The position numbers and the translations under genes are program-made. From contig NZ_JBMEUF010000002.1 of the NCBI RefSeq assembly GCF_048820975.1, positions 372,001 through 436,000 on the forward strand: a DNA stretch of 64,000 bases, given 5' to 3'. Under the pieces are notes generated by a model that saw only the letters and a list, made by a program, of their open reading frames with translations, ran no database searches and had not been told where the DNA came from. How positions within the stretch are numbered: the stretch's first letter is position 1; every line of letters begins with the position of its first letter. Below are positions 8,324 through 17,741 of this stretch, piece by piece. The stretch comes from Glaciecola sp048820975 (lineage in GTDB: Bacteria > Pseudomonadota > Gammaproteobacteria > Enterobacterales > Alteromonadaceae).

Positions 8324-11209
8324 ATGAACATCGATTTGCGACTTCTTAGCGTTCTAATTTTACCGTCGATTCTATTATTTTTCGTCTCAAGCGTGGCGTC
8401 TCAAACAAATGACAGCCCCACACCTATAAATGTAGATTTTGACAATGCAGTAAATATTCATGCTCATGCGCAATACCATGTAACGCGTGAGGGCTTATTG
8501 CTGTCTGATGTTCAACAACTGAATCAGTGGACACTAAACATAAATGCGCAATCAATAGATGCGCAGTCAGCGCTGTGGATACGCTTCGATTTACTTAATA
8601 ATGCCAATACCAATAGGCTGCTTACCCTAATTGCCGGTAGTGTTTTTGTAGATGAAGTAGACGCATTTTTGCTTGATGAACAAGGCCGTATTGTACAAAG
8701 CGCACGTTTACAAGCCGATGATGACGTAGCCCGACATTTAAGCCGCAAAGGCTTCAAAATGAACCTGATTTCGCGCTCAGAGTCACTATATACCGTTTAT
8801 ATTCGGGTGCGCGATAATAGCTATTCTTTATTACCTTTGGAGCTTTGGCAAACTGAGAAATATACCCAGGAGTCAAGTGTTCGGCTAATTTTACTTGGCG
8901 CAATGGCCGGCGGTTTGTCATTATTAGCCACCTATTTTTTGCTCACTTATATTTTGCGAAACGCCCCTGCCCGTTTCTGGTTTTGCGTGTTTGCTACATC
9001 AGCCATGACCACCATGTTAAGTGCAGAAGGTATTTTGGCATCGCTATTTATGTTGCCAACTAAAACCGCAGAACTCACAGCTATTAGCCTTATAATCTCG
9101 CTATTTGCAAGTATTAAGATCGCACGCGTTGTTTTCTACCCCATTTCCAGTGTGTGGTTGCGTTTGCATTATGGCTTATTGCTAATACCTTTAGTGGCCG
9201 TTTTTACGCTAAGCGACAACTACCAATTATTAAGCTTAATTGGGTTTTCACTGATATTTTTAGCCAGTAAAATTCTAGCCACTATTGTGTATCGTAAAAC
9301 CATTGATTTACGCAGTGCTTTAATCTATTTCTTAGGCTGGTTAACCTTGGGTACATTAGTCAGCCTTGAATTATGGCGATTCTTCCAAGGCAGCGCACAA
9401 TTGTCTATGACAACCCCTTATCCCTTTGCCGTTATTTGTTTAGGGGTAATGTTTGTAGCCGTCTCTATTATTAGCCGCGAACAATCTAGCCAAGCCAAAC
9501 GCGCTTATCATCAAGGTGAGCAAATTGCGCAACTTCAGCAATATAATGATTTATTTCAACACGCTGCCGAAGGCTTATATACCGCCTTACCTAATGGTGA
9601 TTTAGTTCATGTTAACCCCGCTATTTGTTCACTTTTTGGCTACAAAGACAATGATTCGCTTATTAGCAAAATGCCGAACCTGTCATACTTTTTTGCCGAT
9701 GCCACAGAAGCTGATTTACTTTTAGGTGAGTTGAGTATTCAGCAAACTGTACTAGGGAAAGAAATAAAGGGGAAACGTGTAGATGGCAGTGAGTTTTGGT
9801 TCTCTATTTCTTGCCAATTAAAAACGGTAAATGACGAAAAGCTCCATTTTGGTTCGTTATTCGATATTACCGAACGCCGTTTGCATCAAATTAATTTGCA
9901 CTACCTAAATACGCATGATCAACTCACCGGCTTGTTTAATCGCCGTTACTTCCTTCAATTAATGAACGAGCGCATTGAAAAGTATGATGAGAAAAGCACA
10001 AAGTTTGCTCTTTTGTTTCTAGATGTTGATCAATTTAAACTGATTAATGACACCTGCGGCCATTCTGCTGGTGATATTTTTATTAAAGAATTATCACACG
10101 AGCTATTTGACGTGGTGAGCGACAAGTATCCTTTTGCACGTCTTAGCGCTGATCAATTCGGGCTATTAGCGAATTTTGAAAATAGCCAAGAACTGCGTCA
10201 ATTAGCAAATACATTACTCGCCAAAATGCGTAAATTTGAGTTTAAGTGGGACCGCCACGTATTTACCCAATCAATGAGCGTGGGAATTGCTCCTTTTGAT
10301 GAATCCATTCCTAGCGGCGAAGAATTGCTGAGTTATGCTGATACGGCTTGCTTAATAGCTAAAGAAGGCGGGCGAGACAAAATACATATATATTCTGCGG
10401 AAATGGGCATGCATTCTAGCTACAAGCGTGACTTATATTGGGTGAATGAACTTAACACCGCACTAAAAGAAGACAATCTAGAGTTGTTTTATCAGCACTA
10501 TCGCCCTTTAAACGCCAGTGATACAAAAGAATATTACGAAATTTTAGTGCGCTTACGCACCCAAGACAACGACTTAGTTGCGCCTGAATTTTTTATGCCA
10601 AGCGCAGAAAAAGCCCATGTGAGCAATAAAATTGATAAAGTGGTGGTTGAGAGCTACTTTAAGTGGCTAAACACACACAATGAGCATATTGAAACCCTAG
10701 GCAAAGCAAATATTAACCTTTCTGGCATGTCGCTTTCTGATGATGATTTTCGTTTTTTCTTGCTCAATGCTTTTGAAAAATATCATATTCCTTTTGATAA
10801 AATATGCTTTGAAATTACTGAAACCATGGCAATCATAAGAATGAAAGATGCCATAGAGTTTATGAACGAATTTAAAAAGCTTGGCTGTACGTTTGCACTA
10901 GATGATTTTGGCAGCGGCTTTTCGAGCTACAGTTATCTAAAGCATTTACCGGTTGATTATCTGAAAATTGACGGTAACTTTATTCGCGATATATTAAACG
11001 ACCCAATTGACTTAGCCATGGTGACCTCTATTCGTGACGTGGCTGACGCCATGGAAATTAAGACAGTGGCTGAGTTTGTTGAAACACCTGAAATTATGGT
11101 CCAAATAGGAAAGTTAGGCGTAGACTTTGCGCAAGGTTTTTGTATAGCTCAACCTGTTCCTTTGGCTAGGTATGCTCCCTTTTCTGATACCTTAATTGAC
11201 AATTCCTAA
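8324..11209 (+). CDS. Membrane GGDEF-EAL protein with 7TMR-DISM and PAS domains
   Basis: A 961-residue cyclic di-GMP signalling protein. Order: signal peptide (1-25), 7TMR-DISMED2-type periplasmic ligand domain (about 40-175), seven-transmembrane DISM region (about 185-385), PAS domain (about 400-520), GGDEF domain (about 525-690) and EAL domain (about 700-950). The GGDEF signature is replaced by SADQF, so diguanylate cyclase activity is unlikely. The EAL domain keeps its key residues (EIL in YEILVRL, EITET, LDDFGSGFSS, YLKIDG, AEFVE), so it probably degrades c-di-GMP. The extracytoplasmic domain resembles carbohydrate-binding modules; its ligand is unknown. Confidence 0.93.
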   Translation: MNIDLRLLSVLILPSILLFFVSSVASQTNDSPTPINVDFDNAVNIHAHAQYHVTREGLLLSDVQQLNQWTLNINAQSIDAQSALWIRFDLLNNANTNRLLTLIAGSVFVDEVDAFLLDEQGRIVQSARLQADDDVARHLSRKGFKMNLISRSESLYTVYIRVRDNSYSLLPLELWQTEKYTQESSVRLILLGAMAGGLSLLATYFLLTYILRNAPARFWFCVFATSAMTTMLSAEGILASLFMLPTKTAELTAISLIISLFASIKIARVVFYPISSVWLRLHYGLLLIPLVAVFTLSDNYQLLSLIGFSLIFLASKILATIVYRKTIDLRSALIYFLGWLTLGTLVSLELWRFFQGSAQLSMTTPYPFAVICLGVMFVAVSIISREQSSQAKRAYHQGEQIAQLQQYNDLFQHAAEGLYTALPNGDLVHVNPAICSLFGYKDNDSLISKMPNLSYFFADATEADLLLGELSIQQTVLGKEIKGKRVDGSEFWFSISCQLKTVNDEKLHFGSLFDITERRLHQINLHYLNTHDQLTGLFNRRYFLQLMNERIEKYDEKSTKFALLFLDVDQFKLINDTCGHSAGDIFIKELSHELFDVVSDKYPFARLSADQFGLLANFENSQELRQLANTLLAKMRKFEFKWDRHVFTQSMSVGIAPFDESIPSGEELLSYADTACLIAKEGGRDKIHIYSAEMGMHSSYKRDLYWVNELNTALKEDNLELFYQHYRPLNASDTKEYYEILVRLRTQDNDLVAPEFFMPSAEKAHVSNKIDKVVVESYFKWLNTHNEHIETLGKANINLSGMSLSDDDFRFFLLNAFEKYHIPFDKICFEITETMAIIRMKDAIEFMNEFKKLGCTFALDDFGSGFSSYSYLKHLPVDYLKIDGNFIRDILNDPIDLAMVTSIRDVADAMEIKTVAEFVETPEIMVQIGKLGVDFAQGFCIAQPVPLARYAPFSDTLIDNS

Positions 11210-11329
11210 ACGAATTTTGGTATTATCCCACCTTCTGTGGGCAAGGATAAGTTAAAACTAAGCCGCAAGTATTGGAAAATACGAATTTGCCCCCACTTTT
11301 TGCGCATTGATATTTAAAAGTAGAATTGA

Positions 11330-11947
11330 ATGACCACACACAACAGTCGCTACGAATTTATTAGCCAGGCTAAGTTACCTACCCGTTTTGGCAATTTTGT
11401 CATTCACGGTTTTCTTGATACAGAAAAAGACCAAGAGCATGTTGCTTTGTCTTATGGTGAGTGGGAAGAAAGCGATACCGTTCCAATTAGAATCCATTCT
11501 GAGTGCTTAACCGGTGACGCATTATTTAGCACCCGTTGTGATTGCGGTTTTCAACTAGAAAAAGCACTGCAGAATATTGTTGAGAAAGGTAGCGGCGTGA
11601 TTTTATATTTACGCCAAGAGGGCCGAGGAATTGGCCTGTTAAACAAAGTAAGAGCTTATAACCTGCAAGACCAAGGTTACGACACCGTGGAAGCAAACGA
11701 ACATTTAGGCTTTGATGCAGACTTACGTGAATATGGCATATGCAAAACGATACTAGCAACATTAAACATTCAAAACGTTGAGATAATGACTAACAATCCT
11801 AAAAAGATTTTAGCTTTGGAATCAATGGGAATTAATGTGGTGGCCCGTAAGCCAATAGACCACGGTATTACTAATGACAACAAGCATTATTTACGCACTA
11901 AAACCAGCAAACTGGGCCATCAGTTTGACCCCGACACCCTAAAATAA
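11330..11947 (+). CDS. ribA: GTP cyclohydrolase II
   Basis: A 205-residue cytosolic enzyme that opens GTP to 2,5-diamino-6-ribosylamino-4-pyrimidinone phosphate, the first committed step of riboflavin synthesis. Zinc ligands appear in ECLTGDALFSTRCDCGF, followed by the catalytic YLRQEGRGIGL motif and the GTP-contact TNNPKK. Length matches stand-alone RibA (E. coli about 196), not the RibBA fusion. The 120 bases upstream hold a short CCCAC/GTGGG hairpin but none of the conserved blocks of an FMN riboswitch. Confidence 0.96.
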   Translation: MTTHNSRYEFISQAKLPTRFGNFVIHGFLDTEKDQEHVALSYGEWEESDTVPIRIHSECLTGDALFSTRCDCGFQLEKALQNIVEKGSGVILYLRQEGRGIGLLNKVRAYNLQDQGYDTVEANEHLGFDADLREYGICKTILATLNIQNVEIMTNNPKKILALESMGINVVARKPIDHGITNDNKHYLRTKTSKLGHQFDPDTLK

Positions 11948-11962
11948 GCACTTAATAGTGCT
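11947..11962. terminator. Short hairpin between convergent ribA and ATP-grasp gene
   Basis: AGCACT-TAAT-AGTGCT is a perfect 6-bp stem spanning the 13-base gap between the two convergent stops. On the minus strand it is followed by TATTTTA, a weak T-run. A small bidirectional terminator is the best guess. Confidence 0.4.
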
Positions 11963-12830
11963 AAGTCACTTTAAAGCGTTCATTGAGTGCTATAGCGAAT
12001 CGCTTGGCACTGGGTTCGTCCATATTGAAGTACAATGATGGTTCAATTAGTTCCACCTCAATAATGGCTAAACCCAAATCTGTTTGCAGCATATCAATAC
12101 GTGCATAAAGCGCTGATTGTGGCAAAGACTCCAAGGTTTTCTCTGCTAGCTCAAGCATGTCATAGCTAGGGTCAACCTTTGCTAGGCTGCCACCATGCTC
12201 TTCTTGCACTCTAAAGTCCCCTTTCTCGGGACGTTTGTTGATGGTGTGGCTGTATTTGTGGGCAAAATAAAATAAAGAAAACTCGCCCTGTTCAAGAATG
12301 GTTTGCTCAAACTTTTGGATCATAAGTGGTCGCTGTTTTAAGTCTTCCGCTATCGCTTCCCTATTTTTCATCCAAGCATCATGTGTTAAACGATAGGTTG
12401 AGTCGGCATTTGCACTTACGCGGGGTTTGATGATTATTTCACCGCTAGTAAAGTAAGAAAACGCTCCGCTTATCACCTCTTCGTTAAATGCATCTAGCCA
12501 AATAGTGGGTAATATAGCAACGCCCGCTACTTCTAAATCACGCAGGTAGTCTTTTGAGAAGTTCCAAACCATTAACTCATAAGCATTTTCTAAACGCGCG
12601 GTAGATTTTTCAATTTGCGTTAAGGTATTGATAAATGCTTCAGGGTGTTCTTGATAATCCCATGTGCTGCGCACTACTACCACATCGTATTGATTGTAAT
12701 CGTGGTCTTTTTCTCGCCACGGCACATCAACAACTTGCCAACCCAAAGCTTCTAAATGGGGCTTAACTAAGTCATCGTAAATAAAGAAATCTTCTAAGTT
12801 ATTGGTTGTAAGAAAGGCGCAGCGTAACAT
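11961..12830 (-). CDS. ATP-grasp domain protein (RimK/glutathione synthetase-like)
   Basis: A 289-residue cytosolic protein. The N-terminal part has VVVRSTWDYQEHPEAF, the marker of a family of small ATP-grasp ligases related to prokaryotic glutathione synthetase and the cycloserine ligase DcsG. GEIIIKPRVSANAD fits the ATP-binding lysine region, and the C-terminal VELIEPSLYFN fits the Mg-binding Glu/Asn pair. It should join a carboxylate to an amine or thiol using ATP; the substrates cannot be read from the sequence or neighbours. It stands alone between ribA and the nitrate locus, reading towards ribA. Confidence 0.8.
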   Translation of the reverse strand: MLRCAFLTTNNLEDFFIYDDLVKPHLEALGWQVVDVPWREKDHDYNQYDVVVVRSTWDYQEHPEAFINTLTQIEKSTARLENAYELMVWNFSKDYLRDLEVAGVAILPTIWLDAFNEEVISGAFSYFTSGEIIIKPRVSANADSTYRLTHDAWMKNREAIAEDLKQRPLMIQKFEQTILEQGEFSLFYFAHKYSHTINKRPEKGDFRVQEEHGGSLAKVDPSYDMLELAEKTLESLPQSALYARIDMLQTDLGLAIIEVELIEPSLYFNMDEPSAKRFAIALNERFKVT

Positions 12831-12910
12831 AAAGGGAACAACTCAATTTTGGACATACTAAATAGCTTAAGCCAAAATGGGGGGGATAACAAACGACGGC
12901 TGTCAATTTG

Positions 12911-12955
12911 AAAAGAAAAAGCACTAAGCAGGCCGGTTGGGAATACCTTGCCTGC
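12911..12955 (-). terminator. Probable terminator of the nrt/porin operon
   Basis: Reading on the minus strand after the barrel gene, GCAGGC (12955-12950) pairs with GCCTGC (12933-12928) across a 16-base loop. A T-rich tract follows at 12920-12911. The stem is short, so confidence is moderate. Confidence 0.5.
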
Positions 12956-12969
12956 CTAGCGCAAAAAGC

Positions 12970-14187
12970 TTAAAACTTAGTCGCTATCCATATCCAAGTT
13001 TTGTTAGCATCAACACGGCCGCTTTCGCCAGAATAATCAGCATACTTAATGCCCACCGCGTATTTCTTAGCAATCTTGGTAGTGTATTGCAGGTTAATTT
13101 CGCTGCCTAAGTCATCTACTGTTGCGGTAGCTTCGTCGGCATCATAGTTGTGGTAAGCCACTAGCCATTTACCGCCGGCTAACCCGCCCGCTAAGCTAAC
13201 ACTTAAATCTTCTAAACCTTGTGCTGGAGTAGCTAAGAATTGATCACTCCAACCATTGAATTTATGCAAAGTAGCAAGCGGCGTAGCAAACCCATACATG
13301 CCATCATCCGAGCCTAGCACCTCATAATTTAACTTTGCGGTTACGCCTGAAAATGACGTACCAATTTCAGCCATCATATAATCGGCATCGTAGTCAGTCC
13401 CGCCAGCAGTAGTTGACTGCGTCGCATATTCAAGAGCATACATAATCTTGGTTTTTTCAAGCGATGTAGCGCCTTTGAAACTTACACCGTAAGTATCAAT
13501 AGCGTTGTCAGTGTTGTTATCTACCTCAAGTAGGTAGGTGTAACCCACTAAGGTACCAATATCGGTTTTGTACGACACATTGAACAAGTGATCTTTTGCA
13601 TCTAAGTCGGCTTCTTCACCAAAAATACGGTTGCGCTGAGTTATGTAGCTATACTGCATTTTAAGATCTTTATTTGGCGCATAAATAGCGGTTGCCGCAT
13701 CAAAGGTTTGGCGGTCTTGACGCCAGCCAACGTGACCAATAAAACGGTGCCCATCATGGGTAATCACTTGGCGGCCTACTTTAAAAGTCAGCCCGTCTTT
13801 TTTATATTGCAAATAGCCTTGGTCTAATTCCGTAAATTCCGGATCGGCAATAACCGAGTATTGGCCTAAGTTGTACCCTGTAGGGCCAACCGTATAATCG
13901 CCTTGGCCTAAGGCAATGCGGTTATCTTCCATCTCAATTTTAAACGAGAAACCTTCATAGCTGCCTGACTCGTAGCCTAGTCGTGTTCTAACCGTGAATG
14001 CCGAGGCATCGTCAACTGCGTTATCTTGGCCTACATCTTCGTATCGTAAGCGAAGGTCAACGGTGGCTTTGCCATCAGCAAGCGCACTGTGAAGGTCTTG
14101 GCTTTGTGCAGATACACTAAGCGGTGCTATTAAGGAAGCTAATGCAAATGAAGATAGCATAGCCGAAATGGGTTTGTTTGCGTTCAT
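12970..14187 (-). CDS. Outer-membrane beta-barrel of the nitrate operon (alginate-export-like porin)
   Basis: A 405-residue protein with a cleavable signal peptide (about residues 1-27, ending SVSAQS) and a long run of alternating amphipathic strands ending in aromatic FK..WIWIATKF, typical of an outer-membrane barrel. Blocks such as DLRLRYEDVGQDN, KVGRQVITHDGHRFIGHVGWRQD and YHNYDAD resemble proteins annotated as alginate-export family porins. It is the last gene after nrtA-nrtB-nrtD, so by context it is more likely a channel for nitrate/nitrite entry than for alginate. AGGAAA precedes the ATG. The specificity is inferred only. Confidence 0.8.
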   Translation of the reverse strand: MNANKPISAMLSSFALASLIAPLSVSAQSQDLHSALADGKATVDLRLRYEDVGQDNAVDDASAFTVRTRLGYESGSYEGFSFKIEMEDNRIALGQGDYTVGPTGYNLGQYSVIADPEFTELDQGYLQYKKDGLTFKVGRQVITHDGHRFIGHVGWRQDRQTFDAATAIYAPNKDLKMQYSYITQRNRIFGEEADLDAKDHLFNVSYKTDIGTLVGYTYLLEVDNNTDNAIDTYGVSFKGATSLEKTKIMYALEYATQSTTAGGTDYDADYMMAEIGTSFSGVTAKLNYEVLGSDDGMYGFATPLATLHKFNGWSDQFLATPAQGLEDLSVSLAGGLAGGKWLVAYHNYDADEATATVDDLGSEINLQYTTKIAKKYAVGIKYADYSGESGRVDANKTWIWIATKF

Positions 14188-14297
14188 GTGAGTTTCCTAT
14201 AGGTGAGCGAATCCCGCCCCCGTCTGAGAGTGTTAAAATTTAATGTGTTTAAAATTAGTTGCTTACTTAGCTTAAGCTTGGCCTATAGCGGCCTTAC

Positions 14298-15143
14298 CTA
14301 TGCAGCGTCAGAACTAGATTGTGCTTTTTTATTGTTTTTATTATTTTGAAAAACCGGTTCAACTTTGCGCTGCTTTTCGTATAAGAATTGCAGTACTTGA
14401 TGTCGGTATTTGTTGTATAAAGGATTATCTGCCATTTCAATACGATTGCGCGGACGTTCCAATTCAATATCGAGTATTTCGCCAATAGTAGCTGACGGAC
14501 CGTTAGTCATCATCACTATTCTGTCAGAAAGCAGAACGGCTTCATCTACATCATGGGTAATCATAATCACGGTGTTGCCTAGCGCAGCTTGAATCTCCAT
14601 TACTGAATCTTGTAAATGCGCGCGAGTGAGCGCATCTAACGCGCCAAATGGTTCATCCATTAACAGTACTTTAGGCTCCATGGAAAGCGCACGTGCTATG
14701 CCTACTCGTTGTTTCATACCACCAGAAATTTCTGAAGGTAATTTGTGAGTTGCGTGAGTCATATGAACAAGTTCAAGGTTATGCTCTACCCATTCTCTAA
14801 TTTCCGCTTTTGACCGCTTCTGCTTGCTTTGCTTCACCGCTAACTCAACGTTTTTATAAACACTTAACCACGGTAACAAAGAATGGTTTTGAAACACTAC
14901 GGCGCGTTCTGGCCCCGGTGAGTTTACTTCTTGGTTATCTAAAATTACGCCGCCATAGGTTGCTTGATATAAGCCAGCAACAATATTAAGTACCGTTGAT
15001 TTACCGCAGCCCGAGTGCCCAATTAATGAAACAAACTCACCTTGTTTTAAGCGTAAATTAACATCCGTTAAGGCAACAAAAGGACCATTGTCGGTAGGAA
15101 ATTCCATACCTACTTGTGATAATTCTAAATGTGGAATACTCAT
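14298..15143 (-). CDS. nrtD: Nitrate ABC transporter, ATP-binding protein
   Basis: A 281-residue ATPase of the nitrate/sulfonate/taurine class that powers NrtAB import. Walker A is GHSGCGKST, the Q-loop VVFQNHSLLPW, the signature SGGMKQRVGIARAL, Walker B VLLMDEPFGALD and the H-loop ITHDVDEA. It lacks the extra substrate-binding domain that cyanobacterial NrtC carries, so it is NrtD-like. An AGGAAA Shine-Dalgarno precedes the ATG, and it lies 28 bases after nrtB. The lysine-rich tail is not conserved. The symbol follows family usage. Confidence 0.92.
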   Translation of the reverse strand: MSIPHLELSQVGMEFPTDNGPFVALTDVNLRLKQGEFVSLIGHSGCGKSTVLNIVAGLYQATYGGVILDNQEVNSPGPERAVVFQNHSLLPWLSVYKNVELAVKQSKQKRSKAEIREWVEHNLELVHMTHATHKLPSEISGGMKQRVGIARALSMEPKVLLMDEPFGALDALTRAHLQDSVMEIQAALGNTVIMITHDVDEAVLLSDRIVMMTNGPSATIGEILDIELERPRNRIEMADNPLYNKYRHQVLQFLYEKQRKVEPVFQNNKNNKKAQSSSDAA

Positions 15144-15171
15144 TGTATTTTCCTATATGAACTGATGTTAA

Positions 15172-16164
15172 CTAGCGAAGAACTTGGGTTTTATCCCAGC
15201 TCACTTTTTTCTGTACCGCTAACATTAGGCGGTCAAGTAAAAAGCCAATTAGACCAATGGTAAGTACGGCTACCATAATGCGGGCCAGTGAATTAGATGA
15301 ACCATTTTGGAACTCGTCCCAAACAAACTTTCCTAAACCTGGATTTTGCGCCAGCATTTCTGCCGCAATTAATACCATCCAACCTATGCCTAAACTTAAG
15401 CGCAAGCCAGTAAATATCATTGGAATAGATGAAGGCAACACAATTTTTTGTATGTGAGTTACGGTATTTAAGCGCAATACTCGGCTCACATTCACCAAAT
15501 CTTTATCAATACTTGATACACCCACAGCGGTGTTAATAAGAGTGGGCCATAAGCAACAAAGAGCAACTGTTACCGCCGATGTTACAAATGATTTTGCAAA
15601 CATAGGGTCATCACTCACATACACCGCACTTACAATCATAGTAACTAAAGGCAACCAAGCTAATGGTGATACCGGTTTAAATAATTGAATAAGCGGGTTT
15701 ATAGCAGCATAGGCTGATTTACTTAAACCACATACTATGCCAAGAGGCACGGCGATTATTGACGCTAAAAGGAAACCAACACTTACGGTATATAAACTGG
15801 TCCAAATTTGGTCAAAAAAGGTGGGTGCGCCAGTGAATGCACGGGTTTTGGGCACATATGTTGGGTCTTTTGCTACTCTATCAGCGTTACGTTTTTCTTG
15901 GCGTTCATAAAAAGCGGTTTCTTTTTCAGACTGCGCTTTATGTTCGTCATACAAAGTTAAGGTTTGTTCGTAAACTGCCTTAGGGCCTGGGAATTTACCT
16001 AACGAAGTATCTATACTGCTCGCTACCATAGACCACAAACCAATGAATAGTAAAATTCCCACTATGGGTAGAAGCATATTGTTCAGGGTTGCGAATATCA
16101 CGTTGCTTCCCACATTTGATGGTAATTTGTTTGTCATTAATTTAACTATTGTTTGTGAGCTCAT
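15172..16164 (-). CDS. nrtB: Nitrate ABC transporter, permease
   Basis: A 330-residue inner-membrane permease of the NrtB/SsuC family. After a first transmembrane segment (about 30-50) there is a charged periplasmic loop of about 75 residues (YEQTLTLYDEHKAQSEKE), then the conserved five-helix core. The EAA loop reads STALGV-like in this family; here INTAVGVSSIDKDLVNVSRVL is visible. The start ATG follows ACGGAG. It lies between nrtA (61 bases) and nrtD (28 bases) and would form the membrane channel for nitrate. Confidence 0.92.
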   Translation of the reverse strand: MSSQTIVKLMTNKLPSNVGSNVIFATLNNMLLPIVGILLFIGLWSMVASSIDTSLGKFPGPKAVYEQTLTLYDEHKAQSEKETAFYERQEKRNADRVAKDPTYVPKTRAFTGAPTFFDQIWTSLYTVSVGFLLASIIAVPLGIVCGLSKSAYAAINPLIQLFKPVSPLAWLPLVTMIVSAVYVSDDPMFAKSFVTSAVTVALCCLWPTLINTAVGVSSIDKDLVNVSRVLRLNTVTHIQKIVLPSSIPMIFTGLRLSLGIGWMVLIAAEMLAQNPGLGKFVWDEFQNGSSNSLARIMVAVLTIGLIGFLLDRLMLAVQKKVSWDKTQVLR

Positions 16165-16225
16165 AACGATCTCCGTAAGTAAACGTTATCTTGCTACCTA
16201 ATAGCAGGCAGCAAGATGGCTTGAT

Positions 16226-17653
16226 TTATATTTTGTCGTCTGACTTCATACCAATTGGGAAGCTATCCAAATAGGCATTTGGTTTAGTTCCGTCAAAGGT
16301 AATGTTGTCAATAAACTCTGATTGCGGTGGCTTAAAGCCTGACTCATTTGCAAAATCTGGGAAGTCAGAAGCTTTTGCTTTGCCTTCGGCAATAAGGGCT
16401 TTAGCCGCTTTAGTGTAAATGTCAGGGCGGTACACTTTTTTCGCTATATCAACATACCAATCGTCAGATTTTTGTTCTGAAATTTGCCCCCAACGACGCA
16501 TTTGCGTTAAATACCAAATCGCATCACTGTAGTACGGGTAAGTTGCATGGTGTCTAAAGAATACGTTGAAATCTGGAATTTCGCGTTTATCACCTTTTTC
16601 AAATTCAAAGGTGCCGGTCATGCTGTTAGCAATAACGTCAGCATCGGCGCCTACGTAGTTACTTTTAGCTAAAATCTTCACAGCTTCTGGGCGATTCGCA
16701 TTGTTGTTCTCATCAAGCCACATTGCCGCTCTGATCATTGCCTTAACAACGCGAATATGGGTATTAGGGTACTTTTCTTGCCACTCGCTTGATACACCAA
16801 ATACTTTTTCAGGGTTATTTTTCCAAATTTGGTAATCGGTAATTACCGGTACACCAATACCTTTAAATACCGCTTGTTGATTCCATGGCTCACCTACGCA
16901 GTAACCGTATATTGTTCCGGCTTCCATAGTAGAAGGCATTTGTGGTGGAGGAGTAACTGACAACAAGGCTTGTGCATCTATTTGGCCGCTTGTGTCACCT
17001 TTATGTGGCGCATAGTAACCAGGGTGAATACCACCGGCAGCTAACCAATAACGCAACTCATAGTTGTGGGTAGAAACAGGAAATACCATGCCCATATTAA
17101 ACGGCTTACCCGCTTGCTTGTATTCTTCAATAACAGGGGCTAATGCGTCAGCTTTAATAGGGTGAACAGGCTTGCCATTTTCATGAGGAATGTTTTTCTT
17201 CATTTTAGCCCAAACTTCATTTGAAACAGTGATACCGTTTCCGTTTAAGTCCATGCTAAATGCCGTCATTATATGAGCTTCGGTGCCATAACCAATAGTG
17301 GCGCCTAAAGGCTGGCCTGCAAGCATGTGTGCGCCATCTAAGCCTCCGGTTATTACGCGGTCAAGCAGTACTTTCCAGTTAGCTTGTGCCTCTAGAGTTA
17401 CGTATAAGCCTTCATCTTCAAAATAGCCTTTCTCGTAGGCAACAGCCAAAGGCGCCATGTCAGTTAATTTAATAAAACCAAACTTAAGCTCTTCTTTTTC
17501 AGGGTAACCAATTTCTTCTTGAGCATTGGCAACTAAGCTAGCACTGCTTAAGGTAAAAAGTGATAGCGCCATTCCAATGGCTTTTAGTTTTCTTAAATTA
17601 AACAAGCTTTTGCTCGTATTTTTCTTTGCACTGCGTTGTTGAGTTGTTGTCAT
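16226..17653 (-). CDS. nrtA: Nitrate ABC transporter, periplasmic binding protein
   Basis: A 475-residue CmpA/NrtA-type binding protein. The start at ATG 17653 (MTTTQQRS) is chosen because AGGAAC lies seven bases upstream; an in-frame upstream start at 17725 would fall inside the terminator hairpin of the leader. A long basic signal peptide ends near ASLVANAQEE. Typical blocks are FGFIKLTDMAPLAVAYEKGYFEDEGL, HMLAGQPLGATIGYG and YGYCVGEPWN. It captures nitrate (possibly nitrite) for NrtBD. It is the first gene of its transcript and sits behind a leader RNA that should be controlled by NasT. Confidence 0.94.
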   Translation of the reverse strand: MTTTQQRSAKKNTSKSLFNLRKLKAIGMALSLFTLSSASLVANAQEEIGYPEKEELKFGFIKLTDMAPLAVAYEKGYFEDEGLYVTLEAQANWKVLLDRVITGGLDGAHMLAGQPLGATIGYGTEAHIMTAFSMDLNGNGITVSNEVWAKMKKNIPHENGKPVHPIKADALAPVIEEYKQAGKPFNMGMVFPVSTHNYELRYWLAAGGIHPGYYAPHKGDTSGQIDAQALLSVTPPPQMPSTMEAGTIYGYCVGEPWNQQAVFKGIGVPVITDYQIWKNNPEKVFGVSSEWQEKYPNTHIRVVKAMIRAAMWLDENNNANRPEAVKILAKSNYVGADADVIANSMTGTFEFEKGDKREIPDFNVFFRHHATYPYYSDAIWYLTQMRRWGQISEQKSDDWYVDIAKKVYRPDIYTKAAKALIAEGKAKASDFPDFANESGFKPPQSEFIDNITFDGTKPNAYLDSFPIGMKSDDKI

Positions 17654-17692
17654 CGTAAATGTTCCTACATTTTGATTACTAAAATTCAGGCC

Positions 17693-17741
17693 AAAAAAAA
17701 GCCCACAAACAGCAATATGAAACATATTGAGTCTAGTGGGC
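17693..17741 (-). terminator. Leader attenuator terminator upstream of nrtA
   Basis: On the minus strand GCCCAC (17741-17736) pairs with GTGGGC (17706-17701). Inside, CAATATG/CATATTG forms a perfect 7-bp stem with a TTT loop, and eight T residues follow (17700-17693). It lies wholly in the untranslated leader, about 40 bases before the nrtA ATG, so it can only act as an attenuator. Its 5' arm overlaps the 3' arm of the upstream hexaloop hairpin, so the two folds exclude each other. Confidence 0.88.

Noticed and set aside
11210..11329. Possible FMN riboswitch before ribA
   Set aside because: Only a short CCCAC/GTGGG hairpin is visible; the conserved RFN blocks are not present and the region is too short.
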